DNA from: an uncultured Erythrobacter sp.
GTDB lineage: Bacteria > Pseudomonadota > Alphaproteobacteria > Sphingomonadales > Sphingomonadaceae
Direction of reading: 5' to 3'
DNA length: 64,000 bases
Assembly (NCBI GenBank): GCA_947493165.1
Contig: CANLPY010000002.1
Coordinates: forward strand, 186,001-250,000
Numbering within the stretch: the stretch's first letter is position 1; each line of letters begins with the position of its first letter. This document shows, piece by piece, positions 29,684 through 38,706 of this stretch. A program made the translations under genes and the position numbers. The notes below the pieces were generated by a model. The model was not told the DNA's origin. It was given only the letters and a program-made list of their open reading frames with translations, and did not search any database.

Positions 29684-31114
29684 ATGTATATTGGCAAAGG
29701 AAACGAACTTTCGCGCCGCGCATTCATGCGCCGGTCCAGCCAGCTCGCCGGTGCGGGCGTGGCGTCATCTTATGCCTTGGGCCTTGCTGGTATTGGAGAG
29801 GCTGCGGCTTTCTCTTCTGCGGGCGGGTACAAGGCGCTGGTCTGCGTGTTCCTCTATGGCGGAAACGATCACGGCAACACGCTGATCCCGTATGATGCAA
29901 CGAATTATGCCCGTTATGCGGATATTCGCGGCGGGCAAGGCGATCAAGGCGGCGGCATTGCCCTGTCGCGCGGCAACCTTGCTGGTACCGTGTTGAACAC
30001 GCCGAACGATCAAACCCTTACCGATGATATCCAATATGCGCTGGCGCCGACAATGCCGCGTATGAAAGCCCGGTTCGACCAAGGTGCGATGGCGCCGCTG
30101 CTGAACGTTGGCCCCTTGGTCGTGCCGCTTACGCGCGCGCAATATGACAGCGACAACAATTCGCAGTTTCCGCGTCCGGCAAAACTGTTTTCGCACAATG
30201 ATCAGCAATCAACCTGGCAAAGCTCGCAGCCAGAAGGCTCCACCACCGGTTGGGGCGGACGCATGGGCGACCTTGCTCAAGGCGGCAACACAAACTCCAT
30301 GTTCACGCTGATCAACGCCACCAACAATGCGGTGTTTATGACCGGTGAGAACGCCGCGCCGTACAAAGTCTCTAACAACGGGGCGACATTGTTCCGCGGT
30401 CTGGACCGGGGCCGGGTGTTCCGATCTCAATCGGCATCGGGCGCGCTCGATAGCTTGCTGCGGGCCAGCAATGGCAATGTGCTGGAGGCGGACTATTCGA
30501 TGATCAACGCCCGCTCGATTGAATATGGCGGCTTCATCAGCGACGCGCTGGATAACACCACCTTGAGCACCGATTTTGGCAGCGGCAACGGCCTTGCCGC
30601 GCAATTATCCGTCGTCGCGCGGCTGATTGCCGCACGCAACCGGCTGGGCGTAACCCGCCAGGTATTCATGGTCGGCATGGGCGGTTTTGATCACCATGAT
30701 GGTCTGATCGGCAATCATGATGAGCGCTTGTCGCAAGTAGATTTTGCACTTGACCGTTTCTATCAGGCGACGCTTGATCTTGGCATTCAGGATCAGGTGA
30801 CGACCTTTACCGCATCAGATTTTGGCCGCACATTTGCCTCTAATGGCGATGGCTCAGATCATGGCTGGGGCAGCCATCACTTTATCATGGGCGGCGGCGT
30901 CAATGGCGGGCGTTTCTATGGCACTGCGCCGCAAGTCTCCGTCGATAGTGATGACCAAGTTGGCCGTGGCCGCTTACTACCGGCTGTGTCCGTCGATGAA
31001 TATTCTGCAACATTGGCGCGCTGGTTCGGCGTCAGCGCCAGCGAGCTGCCGTCAATTTCGCCAAACATTGGCCGGTTCGCCAGCCCTGACTTGGGCTTCA
31101 TGCAGACGACATGA
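29684..31114 (+). CDS. DUF1501 family protein with Tat signal
   Basis: A 476-residue protein of the DUF1501 family, related to the alkaline-phosphatase/sulfatase fold. A Tat signal is visible (SRRAFMRRSSQLAGAGVASS), so it is exported folded. Family elements are CVFLYGGNDHGNTLIPYD, RLIAARNRLGVTRQVFMVGM with GGFDHHDGL, and FTASDFGRTFASNGDGSDHG, which supply Asp and His residues that could bind metal. It is the partner of the DUF1800 gene upstream. A role in the envelope or with an extracellular polymer has been suggested by context in other genomes but is unproven. Confidence 0.9.
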   Translation: MYIGKGNELSRRAFMRRSSQLAGAGVASSYALGLAGIGEAAAFSSAGGYKALVCVFLYGGNDHGNTLIPYDATNYARYADIRGGQGDQGGGIALSRGNLAGTVLNTPNDQTLTDDIQYALAPTMPRMKARFDQGAMAPLLNVGPLVVPLTRAQYDSDNNSQFPRPAKLFSHNDQQSTWQSSQPEGSTTGWGGRMGDLAQGGNTNSMFTLINATNNAVFMTGENAAPYKVSNNGATLFRGLDRGRVFRSQSASGALDSLLRASNGNVLEADYSMINARSIEYGGFISDALDNTTLSTDFGSGNGLAAQLSVVARLIAARNRLGVTRQVFMVGMGGFDHHDGLIGNHDERLSQVDFALDRFYQATLDLGIQDQVTTFTASDFGRTFASNGDGSDHGWGSHHFIMGGGVNGGRFYGTAPQVSVDSDDQVGRGRLLPAVSVDEYSATLARWFGVSASELPSISPNIGRFASPDLGFMQTT

Positions 31115-31120
31115 TAAAAA

Positions 31121-31146
31121 GAGGCCCAGCGACCATGCTGAGCCCC
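31121..31146 (-). terminator. Terminator of the acyl-CoA dehydrogenase pair
   Basis: Read on the minus strand, GGGGCTCAGC and GCTGGGCCTC pair with two mismatches around a 6-base loop and are followed directly by TTTTT. It lies just past the acyl-CoA dehydrogenase gene that stops at 31174 and between convergent genes. Confidence 0.65.
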
Positions 31147-31173
31147 TTCGTATCTGTTCGTGCGAGCGCGAGG

Positions 31174-32310
31174 TCAGGCGTTGGCAAGCGTCATGTGCCG
31201 CTTCATGTGATGATCAACATTGCCGAACTCACTATCGAAGATGGTGAGGCGCTTGAAATAATGGCCGATGGCATATTCATCGGTCATTCCATTGCCCCCG
31301 TGAATCTGGATCGCTTCCTGCCCGATATGATGCGCGGCTTGGCCAATCCGCACCTTGGCCGCTGATACGGCGAGCTTGCGCTCCGCCTCCGGCGCATCCA
31401 GCTTTAGCGTGGCGAGATAGGTCATGGAGACCGACTGCTCATACTCGGTGTACATATCAACCATGCGGTGCTGCAGCACTTGAAACGATCCAATGGGAAC
31501 GCCGAATTGTTTGCGTTCGCGCGAATAATCAACCGTCATCGTGTGAGCGACCTTCATCGCGCCGCAGGCTTCGGCGCATTGCGCAGCGATAGCTTCATCG
31601 GTCACACGCTCAATCAGCGGCAGGCCGCCGCCTTCCTCACCGATCAGGGCTTCAGCGGGGATCGAGGCGTTCTCAAAGAAGACCTCCGAAGCGCGGCGGC
31701 CATCAACCGTGGCATAATCGCGTGTCACCACGCCGTCTGCGCTTTTGTCGATGACAAAGACTGAAACGCCTTGCTTGTCGCGCCGTTCGCCCGATGTGCG
31801 CGCGGTAACGATCAAATGCGTTGCCCACGGCGCGCCGATCACAACCGCCTTGTGGCCATTGAGGATATAGCCCGAACCGTCTTTCTTCGCGGTCGTTTCA
31901 AGATCGGCATAGTCATAGCGGCCGCGCGGCTCGGCATAAGCAAATGCGAAGATCTGGCTGCCATCAACGATGCCGCCAATGTGCTCTTCTTTTTGAGCCG
32001 CCGTGCCAGCGTGCTTTAGGAAACCGCCCGCGCAGACTACGGTTGGCACAAATGGTTCAACCACCAGTCCTTTGCCGAATTCTTCCATCACGATCATTGC
32101 ATCGACCGCCCCGCCGCCAAAACCGCCGTCCTCTTCGGCAAAAGGCATGCCGAACAAGCCGAGCTCAGCCAATTGCGCCCAAGTACCGGGGTTTAGCCCG
32201 TTTTCGCTGTTGATCGCCGCCATGCGCGTTTCCCAGCCATAGTTTTCGCGCACCAGCCGGGTCAGGCTGTCGCGCACCATGTCTTGTTCTTCAGTGAAAT
32301 TGAAATCCAC
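31174..32310 (-). CDS. Acyl-CoA dehydrogenase, second of a pair
   Basis: FAD flavoprotein oxidising an acyl-CoA to the 2-enoyl-CoA. The 378 residues show MDFNFTEEQDMVRDSLTRL at the start, FAYAEPRGRYDYADLETTA in the mid domain and QIHGGNGMTDEYAIGHYFKR near the end. The carboxy end reads TIFDSEFGNVDHH, lacking the YEGT glutamate of medium-chain enzymes. The start is GTG 32310 after GGAGAAAC. It is 27 bp downstream of a second, different acyl-CoA dehydrogenase gene; paired genes like this often form a heteromeric enzyme for large or polycyclic acyl-CoAs. That pairing is an inference. Confidence 0.9.
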   Translation of the reverse strand: MDFNFTEEQDMVRDSLTRLVRENYGWETRMAAINSENGLNPGTWAQLAELGLFGMPFAEEDGGFGGGAVDAMIVMEEFGKGLVVEPFVPTVVCAGGFLKHAGTAAQKEEHIGGIVDGSQIFAFAYAEPRGRYDYADLETTAKKDGSGYILNGHKAVVIGAPWATHLIVTARTSGERRDKQGVSVFVIDKSADGVVTRDYATVDGRRASEVFFENASIPAEALIGEEGGGLPLIERVTDEAIAAQCAEACGAMKVAHTMTVDYSRERKQFGVPIGSFQVLQHRMVDMYTEYEQSVSMTYLATLKLDAPEAERKLAVSAAKVRIGQAAHHIGQEAIQIHGGNGMTDEYAIGHYFKRLTIFDSEFGNVDHHMKRHMTLANA

Positions 32311-32337
32311 GTTGTTTCTCCTGCGCGTTTTCGCGCT

Positions 32338-33534
32338 TTATAGGCCGAGGATCATCTTAGTGATGATGTTGCGCTGAATTTCGTTCGACCCGCCGTAGAT
32401 CGACGTTTTGCGCATGTTGAAATAGCTTGCCGCTGAATGTTCGGCATAGCTTGGACCAACCGGATATTCGTTCGAGCCTGCATCCGACACACTCGGATAG
32501 AACGGCGTGCCATAATGGCCGACCGCCTCTAGCGTCAGTTCGGTCAAGCGCTGCTGAATTTCTGTGCCCTTGATCTTTAGAATGGAGCTTTCCGGCCCCG
32601 GACCCTTGCCGGCCTGCTCGCCCGCGAGCGTGCGCAATTCGGTGATCTCAAGCGCTGACAGGTCAATTTCCAGCTGGCTGACTTTACGCGCGAAATCGAA
32701 ATCGCTCATCAAAGGCGCTCCGTCCAATTGTTCTGACTTGGCGATACCGCGCAGCTGCTCAACACCTCGTTTGGAGCGAGCGACACCAGCAATCCCGCTG
32801 CGTTCATGCGCGAGCAGGAATTTGGCATAGGTCCAGCCCATGTTCTCTTGCCCCACAAGGTTTTCGACCGGCACGCGCACATCATCGAGCCATGTCTCGT
32901 TGACCTCATATCCGCCATCAATCAGCTTAATCGGGCGCACTTCAATGCCCGGCGTTTTCATATCGACAAGGATGAAGCTGATGCCCTGCTGCGGCTTCGC
33001 GGCATCGGGATCGGTGCGGCACAGGAAGAAACCCCAATCGGCGTGCTGCGCCAATGTGGTCCATGTCTTCTGCCCGTTGAGCACATAGTGATCGCCATCA
33101 CGAACGGCTGTCGTCTTGAGCGAGGCAAGGTCAGACCCTGCGCCCGGCTCACTATAACCCTGACACCACCACACATCGCCGCTGCGAATGCCGGCCAAGT
33201 GCTGAGCCTTTTGTTCGTCACTGCCAAAGGTGTAGATCACCGGGCCAACCATCGAAGTGCCAAACGGAAGCGGCATCACCGCATTCACGCGCGCGTTCTC
33301 CTCTGACCAGATATAGCGCTGGGTCGGGGTCCAACCCGTGCCGCCATATTCTTCCGGCCATGCAGGAACCGACCAGCCTTTCTCGCCCAGCACCTTGTGC
33401 CAAGCGACCATATCAGCCGGGTCCAGATCGTCGCGCTGCGTCAATCCTTCCAGCTGCTTGGGGTAATTTTCTGCGATAAACGCGCGCACTTCGTCGCGGA
33501 ATGCAATCTCTTCTGGGGTGAATTCCAGATTCAT
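32338..33534 (-). CDS. Acyl-CoA dehydrogenase, first of a pair
   Basis: A 398-residue acyl-CoA dehydrogenase. The family segments are QGYSEPGAGSDLASLKTTAV (flavin domain), NGQKTWTTLAQHADWGFFLC, LVGQENMGWTYAKFLLAHER and the end YGGSNEIQRNIITKMILG. In the last motif Gly replaces the Glu that is the catalytic base of medium-chain enzymes, so the base must come from another position or from the partner subunit. The start ATG 33534 has a good AGGAGA site. The gene leads a two-gene operon with the 378-residue enzyme. Confidence 0.9.
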   Translation of the reverse strand: MNLEFTPEEIAFRDEVRAFIAENYPKQLEGLTQRDDLDPADMVAWHKVLGEKGWSVPAWPEEYGGTGWTPTQRYIWSEENARVNAVMPLPFGTSMVGPVIYTFGSDEQKAQHLAGIRSGDVWWCQGYSEPGAGSDLASLKTTAVRDGDHYVLNGQKTWTTLAQHADWGFFLCRTDPDAAKPQQGISFILVDMKTPGIEVRPIKLIDGGYEVNETWLDDVRVPVENLVGQENMGWTYAKFLLAHERSGIAGVARSKRGVEQLRGIAKSEQLDGAPLMSDFDFARKVSQLEIDLSALEITELRTLAGEQAGKGPGPESSILKIKGTEIQQRLTELTLEAVGHYGTPFYPSVSDAGSNEYPVGPSYAEHSAASYFNMRKTSIYGGSNEIQRNIITKMILGL

Positions 33535-33554
33535 GGCCTAGCTCTCCTGATCAA

Positions 33555-33588
33555 TCCCTCGCGATCATAGTGACAGCACTGCGAGGGA
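33555..33588. promoter_or_regulatory. Inverted repeat upstream of the acyl-CoA dehydrogenase pair
   Basis: TCCCTCGC (33555-33562) and GCGAGGGA (33581-33588) form an 8-bp perfect dyad with an 18-bp centre, 21-54 bp before the ATG of the first dehydrogenase. A heptamer GCGTCAC is also repeated just upstream. This could be a TetR-type operator for fatty-acid genes, or a leader hairpin. Confidence 0.4.
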
Positions 33589-33666
33589 CTGAAAAGGGGT
33601 GACGCAACGGCAAGTGACGCGATTTTTTGCAACTCGCGCGCACTTGCCTGCCATATTGCCGCTAGT

Positions 33667-35250
33667 TCACCACAGCCAGACGTACAGTCCGATCAGGATT
33701 GCAACTGTAAGGGCGCTCAATGTGTTGAACAAAGTGCTTGTCGCAAAGGCAATATCGCGAAGGTTCACTGTACGCTCTTCATCGGGTGCTGGCGTAAAGC
33801 GCGATACGATGGCCGCCGCAACCAGCGACACCAAAAACACAATCCAGATACGGATGATGAATTCGAGGTCTGGCGCGCCAAACTTCAGCAGGAAGTTGAG
33901 CCCAACCGAACCGAACAAAGCGGTGAAGGCTCCGGCTGCATTGCTGCGCTTGTCGAAGAACCCCAGCAGGAAGACCACGACCACGCCCGGCGCAATAAAG
34001 CCGGTGTATTCTTGAACAGTCTGAAACGCGCTTTCGAAGCTACCCTGAAATGGTTCAGCGAGGATAAGCGCGATGATCATTGCGCCAAACGCGGAAAGAC
34101 GGCCAACCGTCACATAATGCCGTTCGGCCCTTTCCGGGCGCCAGCCGCGATAAAGGTCCATCGTAAAGATGGTGGAGATAGAATTCATCATTGAGGCAAG
34201 CGAGCTGACCACAGCCGCGATCAGCGCGGCGAACACAAGCCCGCGAAGACCCGCCGGGGCAAAACCCATTAGCTGGCCGTACGTCTGGTCAGAGCGTTCG
34301 TTCAAAACATCGCCGTCCAGCATGCCTTGTTGAGCAAGGATAACCGCTGCGATCCCCGGGATCACAACAATGAACGGAACAAGCAATTTCAGAAAAGATG
34401 CAAAGGCCAATCCCTTTTGCGCCTCGCCAAGGCTTTCTGCCCCCAGCGCGCGCTGAATGATATATTGGTTAAAGCCCCAATAGCTGAAGTGCAGCACCCA
34501 TAGCCCGCCCAGCAGCGTCCAAATCCCCGGCAAAGCGTCATAGCCAGCATCGCCGGGCTCTAGGATCATCTCAAAATGCTTTGGCATTTCCTGCATCAGG
34601 AAACTGAACCCGCCAAGCGCACCGTCCGCCGGCAAAGCGTCCAGCGCAAACCACGTAATCGCGAACCCGCCAAGGATCAGGATCACGACCTGAATAATAT
34701 CGGTCAGGGCCACCGCTTTCAGTCCGCCATAGAGCGAGTAAAGAGATGCAAATCCAGCCAGTGCCATCATGGAATACAGCACTTCCCACCCAGTAAGCGT
34801 GCTGATCGTGAGGCCGCCCAGCCATAAAACACCGGTGAGGTTGACCGCTGTGTAAAGCGCAACCCAATAGACGCTCATCACGTTCTTCACGCCGTGCCCG
34901 AACCTTTGATCGAGGAATTGCGGCATAGTGTAGATTTTGCGCTTCAAGAAAATCGGCAGGAAGTATTTCGCAACAATCAAAAGAACAATCGCGGCCTGCC
35001 ATTCATAGGCCGCAATCGCGATACCTATGGCAAAGCCCTGTCCTGATTGCCCGACGATCTGTTCGGCTGAAATATTGGAAGCAATCAGCGAAGCGCCAAT
35101 GGCCCACCACGGCAGCGCGCGGCCAGCCAGAAAATAATCCTCAGTGTTTTTATCATGGCCCGCAGGCTCGCGGCTGACCGCCAAGGCAATGCCCAGCAAA
35201 GCGACCGCATAAGCGGCGATGATCACGATATCGATCGTCTCAAGCGTCAC
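33667..35250 (-). CDS. Sodium/solute symporter (SSS family), probable sugar importer
   Basis: Inner-membrane sodium-coupled transporter of the SSS family, 527 residues with about fourteen hydrophobic segments. Segments such as EDYFLAGRALPWWAIGASLI, SNISAEQIVGQSGQGFA, the conserved run ending KRKIYTMPQFLDQRFG and GGLKAVALTDIIQVVILI are close to the sugar-transporting SglT group. The start is GTG 35250, preceded by GGGAGAGAA. It follows the TonB-dependent receptor on the same strand but after a terminator, so it may have its own promoter. The solute is probably a mono- or disaccharide released by the locus. Confidence 0.88.
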   Translation of the reverse strand: MTLETIDIVIIAAYAVALLGIALAVSREPAGHDKNTEDYFLAGRALPWWAIGASLIASNISAEQIVGQSGQGFAIGIAIAAYEWQAAIVLLIVAKYFLPIFLKRKIYTMPQFLDQRFGHGVKNVMSVYWVALYTAVNLTGVLWLGGLTISTLTGWEVLYSMMALAGFASLYSLYGGLKAVALTDIIQVVILILGGFAITWFALDALPADGALGGFSFLMQEMPKHFEMILEPGDAGYDALPGIWTLLGGLWVLHFSYWGFNQYIIQRALGAESLGEAQKGLAFASFLKLLVPFIVVIPGIAAVILAQQGMLDGDVLNERSDQTYGQLMGFAPAGLRGLVFAALIAAVVSSLASMMNSISTIFTMDLYRGWRPERAERHYVTVGRLSAFGAMIIALILAEPFQGSFESAFQTVQEYTGFIAPGVVVVFLLGFFDKRSNAAGAFTALFGSVGLNFLLKFGAPDLEFIIRIWIVFLVSLVAAAIVSRFTPAPDEERTVNLRDIAFATSTLFNTLSALTVAILIGLYVWLW

Positions 35251-35324
35251 AAATTCTCTCCCTAGCGATCACACGGTATTTATCCGCCAATTCGCCGTGA
35301 CCTTTCGATCCCAAAAACTCAAAA

Positions 35325-35351
35325 CCCCCGGATGGGAACGCCATCCGAGGG
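35325..35351 (-). terminator. Terminator after the TonB-dependent receptor gene
   Basis: On the minus strand CCCTCGGATGG and CCATCCGGGGG form an 11-bp stem with one mismatch around a GTTCC-like five-base loop, followed by TTTT. It separates the receptor from the SSS symporter gene. Confidence 0.75.
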
Positions 35352-35387
35352 TCTTAAAAGTTACCAATCAGAGGCTGCCGCCTCTAA

Positions 35388-38300
35388 TTAGAAGCTTGCA
35401 CGTGCAATAAACGTAAAGCGTCGATCATTGCGGAAGGCGTTGCGCAAGGTGCGCTGGCCTGTCGCAGAAACTGACTGCTCAGTCTCAGTGATATCATCGA
35501 GCAAGTTCACGCCTTGGACGCCCAGTTTGATGTTATCCGTCACATCAAAGAAGATTGATGCGTCCAACTGGCCTGTTGCCGGTTGATAGATCGAGGCGAA
35601 TGGGAAAATCACATCGCGTTCGGTCAATTGGAATTCACTGCGCCAGTTGTATGCAAGACGGGCCTGTACCGGGCCTTTTTCATACAGACCAACGAGGTTA
35701 ATCGTGTGTTCTGAAATGCGCGGGAAGATCCCGTCATCAATGTCAAAACGCGCTGTTGGCGGATCATCACTGGCAAACGCCGGATCAATCTCGTTCGAGA
35801 CGCCCCTTGCATCGATATACGTGTAGTTAAACTGCATACCCAAGCCACTGAACGCGCCCGGGAGGAAGTCGAAGAACTGCTGGTAAGCAAGTTCCACACC
35901 CGTAACCGAGCCATTCTGATCGGTGTTGACAACAGTGTTACGCTGAACCTGAAGATCGACACCTTCGAATGAGATCGGAACGGGAACCGGCTGAGTCGCG
36001 ATAAAGTTCTCAATTTCCTTATGGAAACCAGTCACCGTAATCGAACCAGCGCGAGCGAAGTACCATTCCCAAGCAATGTCGAAGTTCCAAGCGAGCTGCG
36101 GCAATAGCGCGGCATTACCGGTTGCGCTGCCTTGGAACCCGCCAAATGTATTCACCGTGCCGCCGACGCCGTCTGGAATGACAGGGCCAGGCAATTGCTG
36201 AATATCAATCCGCTCATTCAGCTCATCAACACCGGGACGCGACAACGTCCGCGAGATAGCGAGCCTGAGCAAGTGAGAGTTTGGCAGGTCGAGTTTGAGG
36301 TTCAAACTAGGAAGCCATTCTTCATAAGACGTATCGACCTGCGTTTCTACGAACCGGCCATCACCAAACGCAGCTTCAAATCCAGCCAGATCAAGCGAAC
36401 AGGCAGCCGGAGGTGTAAAGTTCGGTTGTTGTGCCGCCGGACTGGTCGGATCACACTGAGCGATGAGGGATGGCGGGAAGAACGTGTCGAATGGATCAAC
36501 CGTGACAGATGTATCCACTGTCCGTTCTGTGCGAACATAACGCAAGCCGACATTACCGCTCAGCTTGATGCCGTTATCGCTTTCCGGCCCTCCGAAATCG
36601 AGCCGTACATAGGCCGCGATATTATCACGCGTAATGCTGCCGATTTCGCTGGGCAAGAATGGCGTTCCAGCGATCACGCCAGGACGTTCTGACACCACGT
36701 TAGCGCCCGATGGGCTGCCGCCCAATGTGGCAAGAATGTTTGAAACCGCAGCCTGGTAACCGGCAAAATCGGTTGCATCAATCCCGTTCAATGATGGGAT
36801 TGTGCCACCCGGCACAGAAACATTACCACGTTGGAAATTGTCGAACGCGAATGAGCCAAGAAGCGGCGCAACAAGCGCATCCAATTCCGGGTTCGGGTTG
36901 CCAGCAAACAACAGCACCGATTGGAATTGGTTGAAATCACCGCCTGAAAGACCCTGAATATCGCGGCCTGTCCAAACTTCGGAGATGTTGCCCCAGTTAA
37001 AGTCTGACTGGCGCAACTCCAAATCTTGTTGATTGTAGCGAGCACCACCGCGAACCGATTTCAACCAGCCATCACCGGAGAAATCATATTCGACATCGCC
37101 GCGGAATGCGAGCGAATCGCCTTCGTTCTGGCTTGTTTGGTCAAGGAAGGCGCGCAGGAAGAAATTGCTTGGATCGTTAAAGAACCCATCTGGACCGATA
37201 AAGTTCACGTCCGGCACAGTCCCAACTGAACGATCGATCGCCACTGGTGAGAAGAATGAGCCGAACAGCGAGAGATCAACAATCTCTGCTTCGGTTGCAA
37301 TGTACTGCGCATCAAAGTTGAAGCGCAGGTTATCTTGCGGGGCAAACTTCAGGTTGAAGCCGTAATCTTCCGTCCGATCTTGCTCACGCCGCGTGCGGAA
37401 GGTGTTCAGCTGCTGACCACCATTCGGTCCAGCACCGCTAACCAGCGCTGCAGTTGCGTTTGGCCCGCGCCATTGTGAGTTATCGGTGATGGTCCCGCTT
37501 TGAAAAATGCCCTCATCGTCAAAAACGAAATCGCTGCGGTCAAGGCCCGTACGCGGCCCTGCGTTATCAGCGACAGTTTCAATGACATTCTCACCCCAGA
37601 CCAAGTCTGAGTCTGAACGGAAGAATTGTGCCGTGGCGAGCCAGCGACCATCAAGGCTTTCAAACTGTGCGGCGGCCGCGATAGTCAGACGCTCACGGTC
37701 AAATTCTTGCTGCCGAATGCTAGCACCTGATGGGATGAATAGGGGATTCCCGCTTGCATCGGTAATCAGATTATCATCCGCGTTAAACAGCGTGCCGTCA
37801 GGACCGGCATCGCGATCAAGCGGATCACCAAAACCGGTACCGTCAGCGCGCGATTGCAGTTCCGAATAAGCGACATTGGCGAGGAAGCCGAATGTACCAG
37901 CACCGGTTTCCCAGTTGTTTGAGTACAGAGCAGAGAGTGTTGGCGAGGCCTCTTCACGAATATCGCCATAGTTCAGTTCCGCAGAAACTGAGAAAGTCTG
38001 ACCAGCCGAGTCCAATGGCAGTCTGGTGCGAAGATCAATCGTACCAGCAGCGCCGCCCTCGATGAGGTCAGCAGAGGAGTTTTTAAAGACGGCGACGCTG
38101 GCTAGAAGCTCAGGCGACACATCATCAAAACCCAGAACCGCACCAGAACTGGCCCCGAATACATCGCGGCCGTTCAGCTCTGAACGAACGAGCGGCAAGC
38201 CACGGATAACCGCGCCAGCACCTTCAATAGCGAAGTGATCGGGATCGTTTGGACCAGCAAAGCGAATGATCGAAACGCCAGGAACACGTTGCAAAACTTC

Positions 38301-38570
38301 GGAAACAGAGCGGTCTGGAAGCGCGCCAATATCGGAGGCGGTAACAACATCGACAACAGTATCAGCATCACGCTTTAGGTCCTGCGCGCTCTCCAATGAT
38401 GCGCGAATGCCAGTGACGATAATAACTTCTTCGTCTTCAGCAACCTCTTCACCTGCATCCTGCTCTTGCGCAGCAAGCGGAGCCGCTGCCAAAAGGCCAA
38501 GTGTAGAAACACCCGAAAGCAATGTTTTAGAAATAACGCCAGCGCCGACGCGTGTGCGAACCTGTTTCAC
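35388..38570 (-). CDS. TonB-dependent outer-membrane receptor, carbohydrate type
   Basis: Outer-membrane active transporter of 1060 residues. A signal peptide (KTLLSGVSTLGLLAAAPLAAQ) precedes an acidic stretch and the TonB-box-like EEVIIVTGIRASL. The plug follows (VVDVVTASDIGALPDRSVSE, VLQRVPGVSI, GLPLVRSELNGRDVFG) and then a long beta-barrel ending in RRFTFIARASF with the terminal Phe needed for barrel insertion. Plug and barrel length match the large TonB receptors of Caulobacter and sphingomonads that sit beside tryptophan-halogenase genes and serve oligosaccharide uptake. I place the start at GTG 38570, 7 bp after GGAGG; TTG 38573 is the alternative. The promoter overlaps the LacI-type operator at 38640-38655. 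Confidence 0.93.
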   Translation of the reverse strand: MKQVRTRVGAGVISKTLLSGVSTLGLLAAAPLAAQEQDAGEEVAEDEEVIIVTGIRASLESAQDLKRDADTVVDVVTASDIGALPDRSVSEVLQRVPGVSIIRFAGPNDPDHFAIEGAGAVIRGLPLVRSELNGRDVFGASSGAVLGFDDVSPELLASVAVFKNSSADLIEGGAAGTIDLRTRLPLDSAGQTFSVSAELNYGDIREEASPTLSALYSNNWETGAGTFGFLANVAYSELQSRADGTGFGDPLDRDAGPDGTLFNADDNLITDASGNPLFIPSGASIRQQEFDRERLTIAAAAQFESLDGRWLATAQFFRSDSDLVWGENVIETVADNAGPRTGLDRSDFVFDDEGIFQSGTITDNSQWRGPNATAALVSGAGPNGGQQLNTFRTRREQDRTEDYGFNLKFAPQDNLRFNFDAQYIATEAEIVDLSLFGSFFSPVAIDRSVGTVPDVNFIGPDGFFNDPSNFFLRAFLDQTSQNEGDSLAFRGDVEYDFSGDGWLKSVRGGARYNQQDLELRQSDFNWGNISEVWTGRDIQGLSGGDFNQFQSVLLFAGNPNPELDALVAPLLGSFAFDNFQRGNVSVPGGTIPSLNGIDATDFAGYQAAVSNILATLGGSPSGANVVSERPGVIAGTPFLPSEIGSITRDNIAAYVRLDFGGPESDNGIKLSGNVGLRYVRTERTVDTSVTVDPFDTFFPPSLIAQCDPTSPAAQQPNFTPPAACSLDLAGFEAAFGDGRFVETQVDTSYEEWLPSLNLKLDLPNSHLLRLAISRTLSRPGVDELNERIDIQQLPGPVIPDGVGGTVNTFGGFQGSATGNAALLPQLAWNFDIAWEWYFARAGSITVTGFHKEIENFIATQPVPVPISFEGVDLQVQRNTVVNTDQNGSVTGVELAYQQFFDFLPGAFSGLGMQFNYTYIDARGVSNEIDPAFASDDPPTARFDIDDGIFPRISEHTINLVGLYEKGPVQARLAYNWRSEFQLTERDVIFPFASIYQPATGQLDASIFFDVTDNIKLGVQGVNLLDDITETEQSVSATGQRTLRNAFRNDRRFTFIARASF

Positions 38571-38626
38571 CAAATTTCCTCCCCAATAGAGCCTCCTATA
38601 CGGAGGTCACTCCAACTTATCTCGCA

Positions 38627-38655
38627 ATAGGACCCCAAATTGACAACCTTGTCAA
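38627..38655 (-). promoter_or_regulatory. Promoter of the TonB-receptor gene overlapping the operator
   Basis: On the minus strand TTGACA (38655-38650) and TCCTAT (38632-38627) are 17 bp apart, about 55 bp before the start codon. The -35 hexamer is one half of the palindromic operator, so a bound repressor would block polymerase. Confidence 0.5.
38640..38655. promoter_or_regulatory. LacI-type operator (site 1)
   Basis: TTGACAACCTTGTCAA, a 16-bp near-perfect palindrome identical to site 2 at 55983-55998. A further half-site TTGTCAA lies just upstream of it with respect to the receptor gene. The likely regulator is the LacI-family protein at 52433-53485. Confidence 0.75.
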
Positions 38656-38706
38656 CTGCAATTGTCAATTCTTGTGGATTGCGTGTCATCCATGACACGT
38701 CACTCC

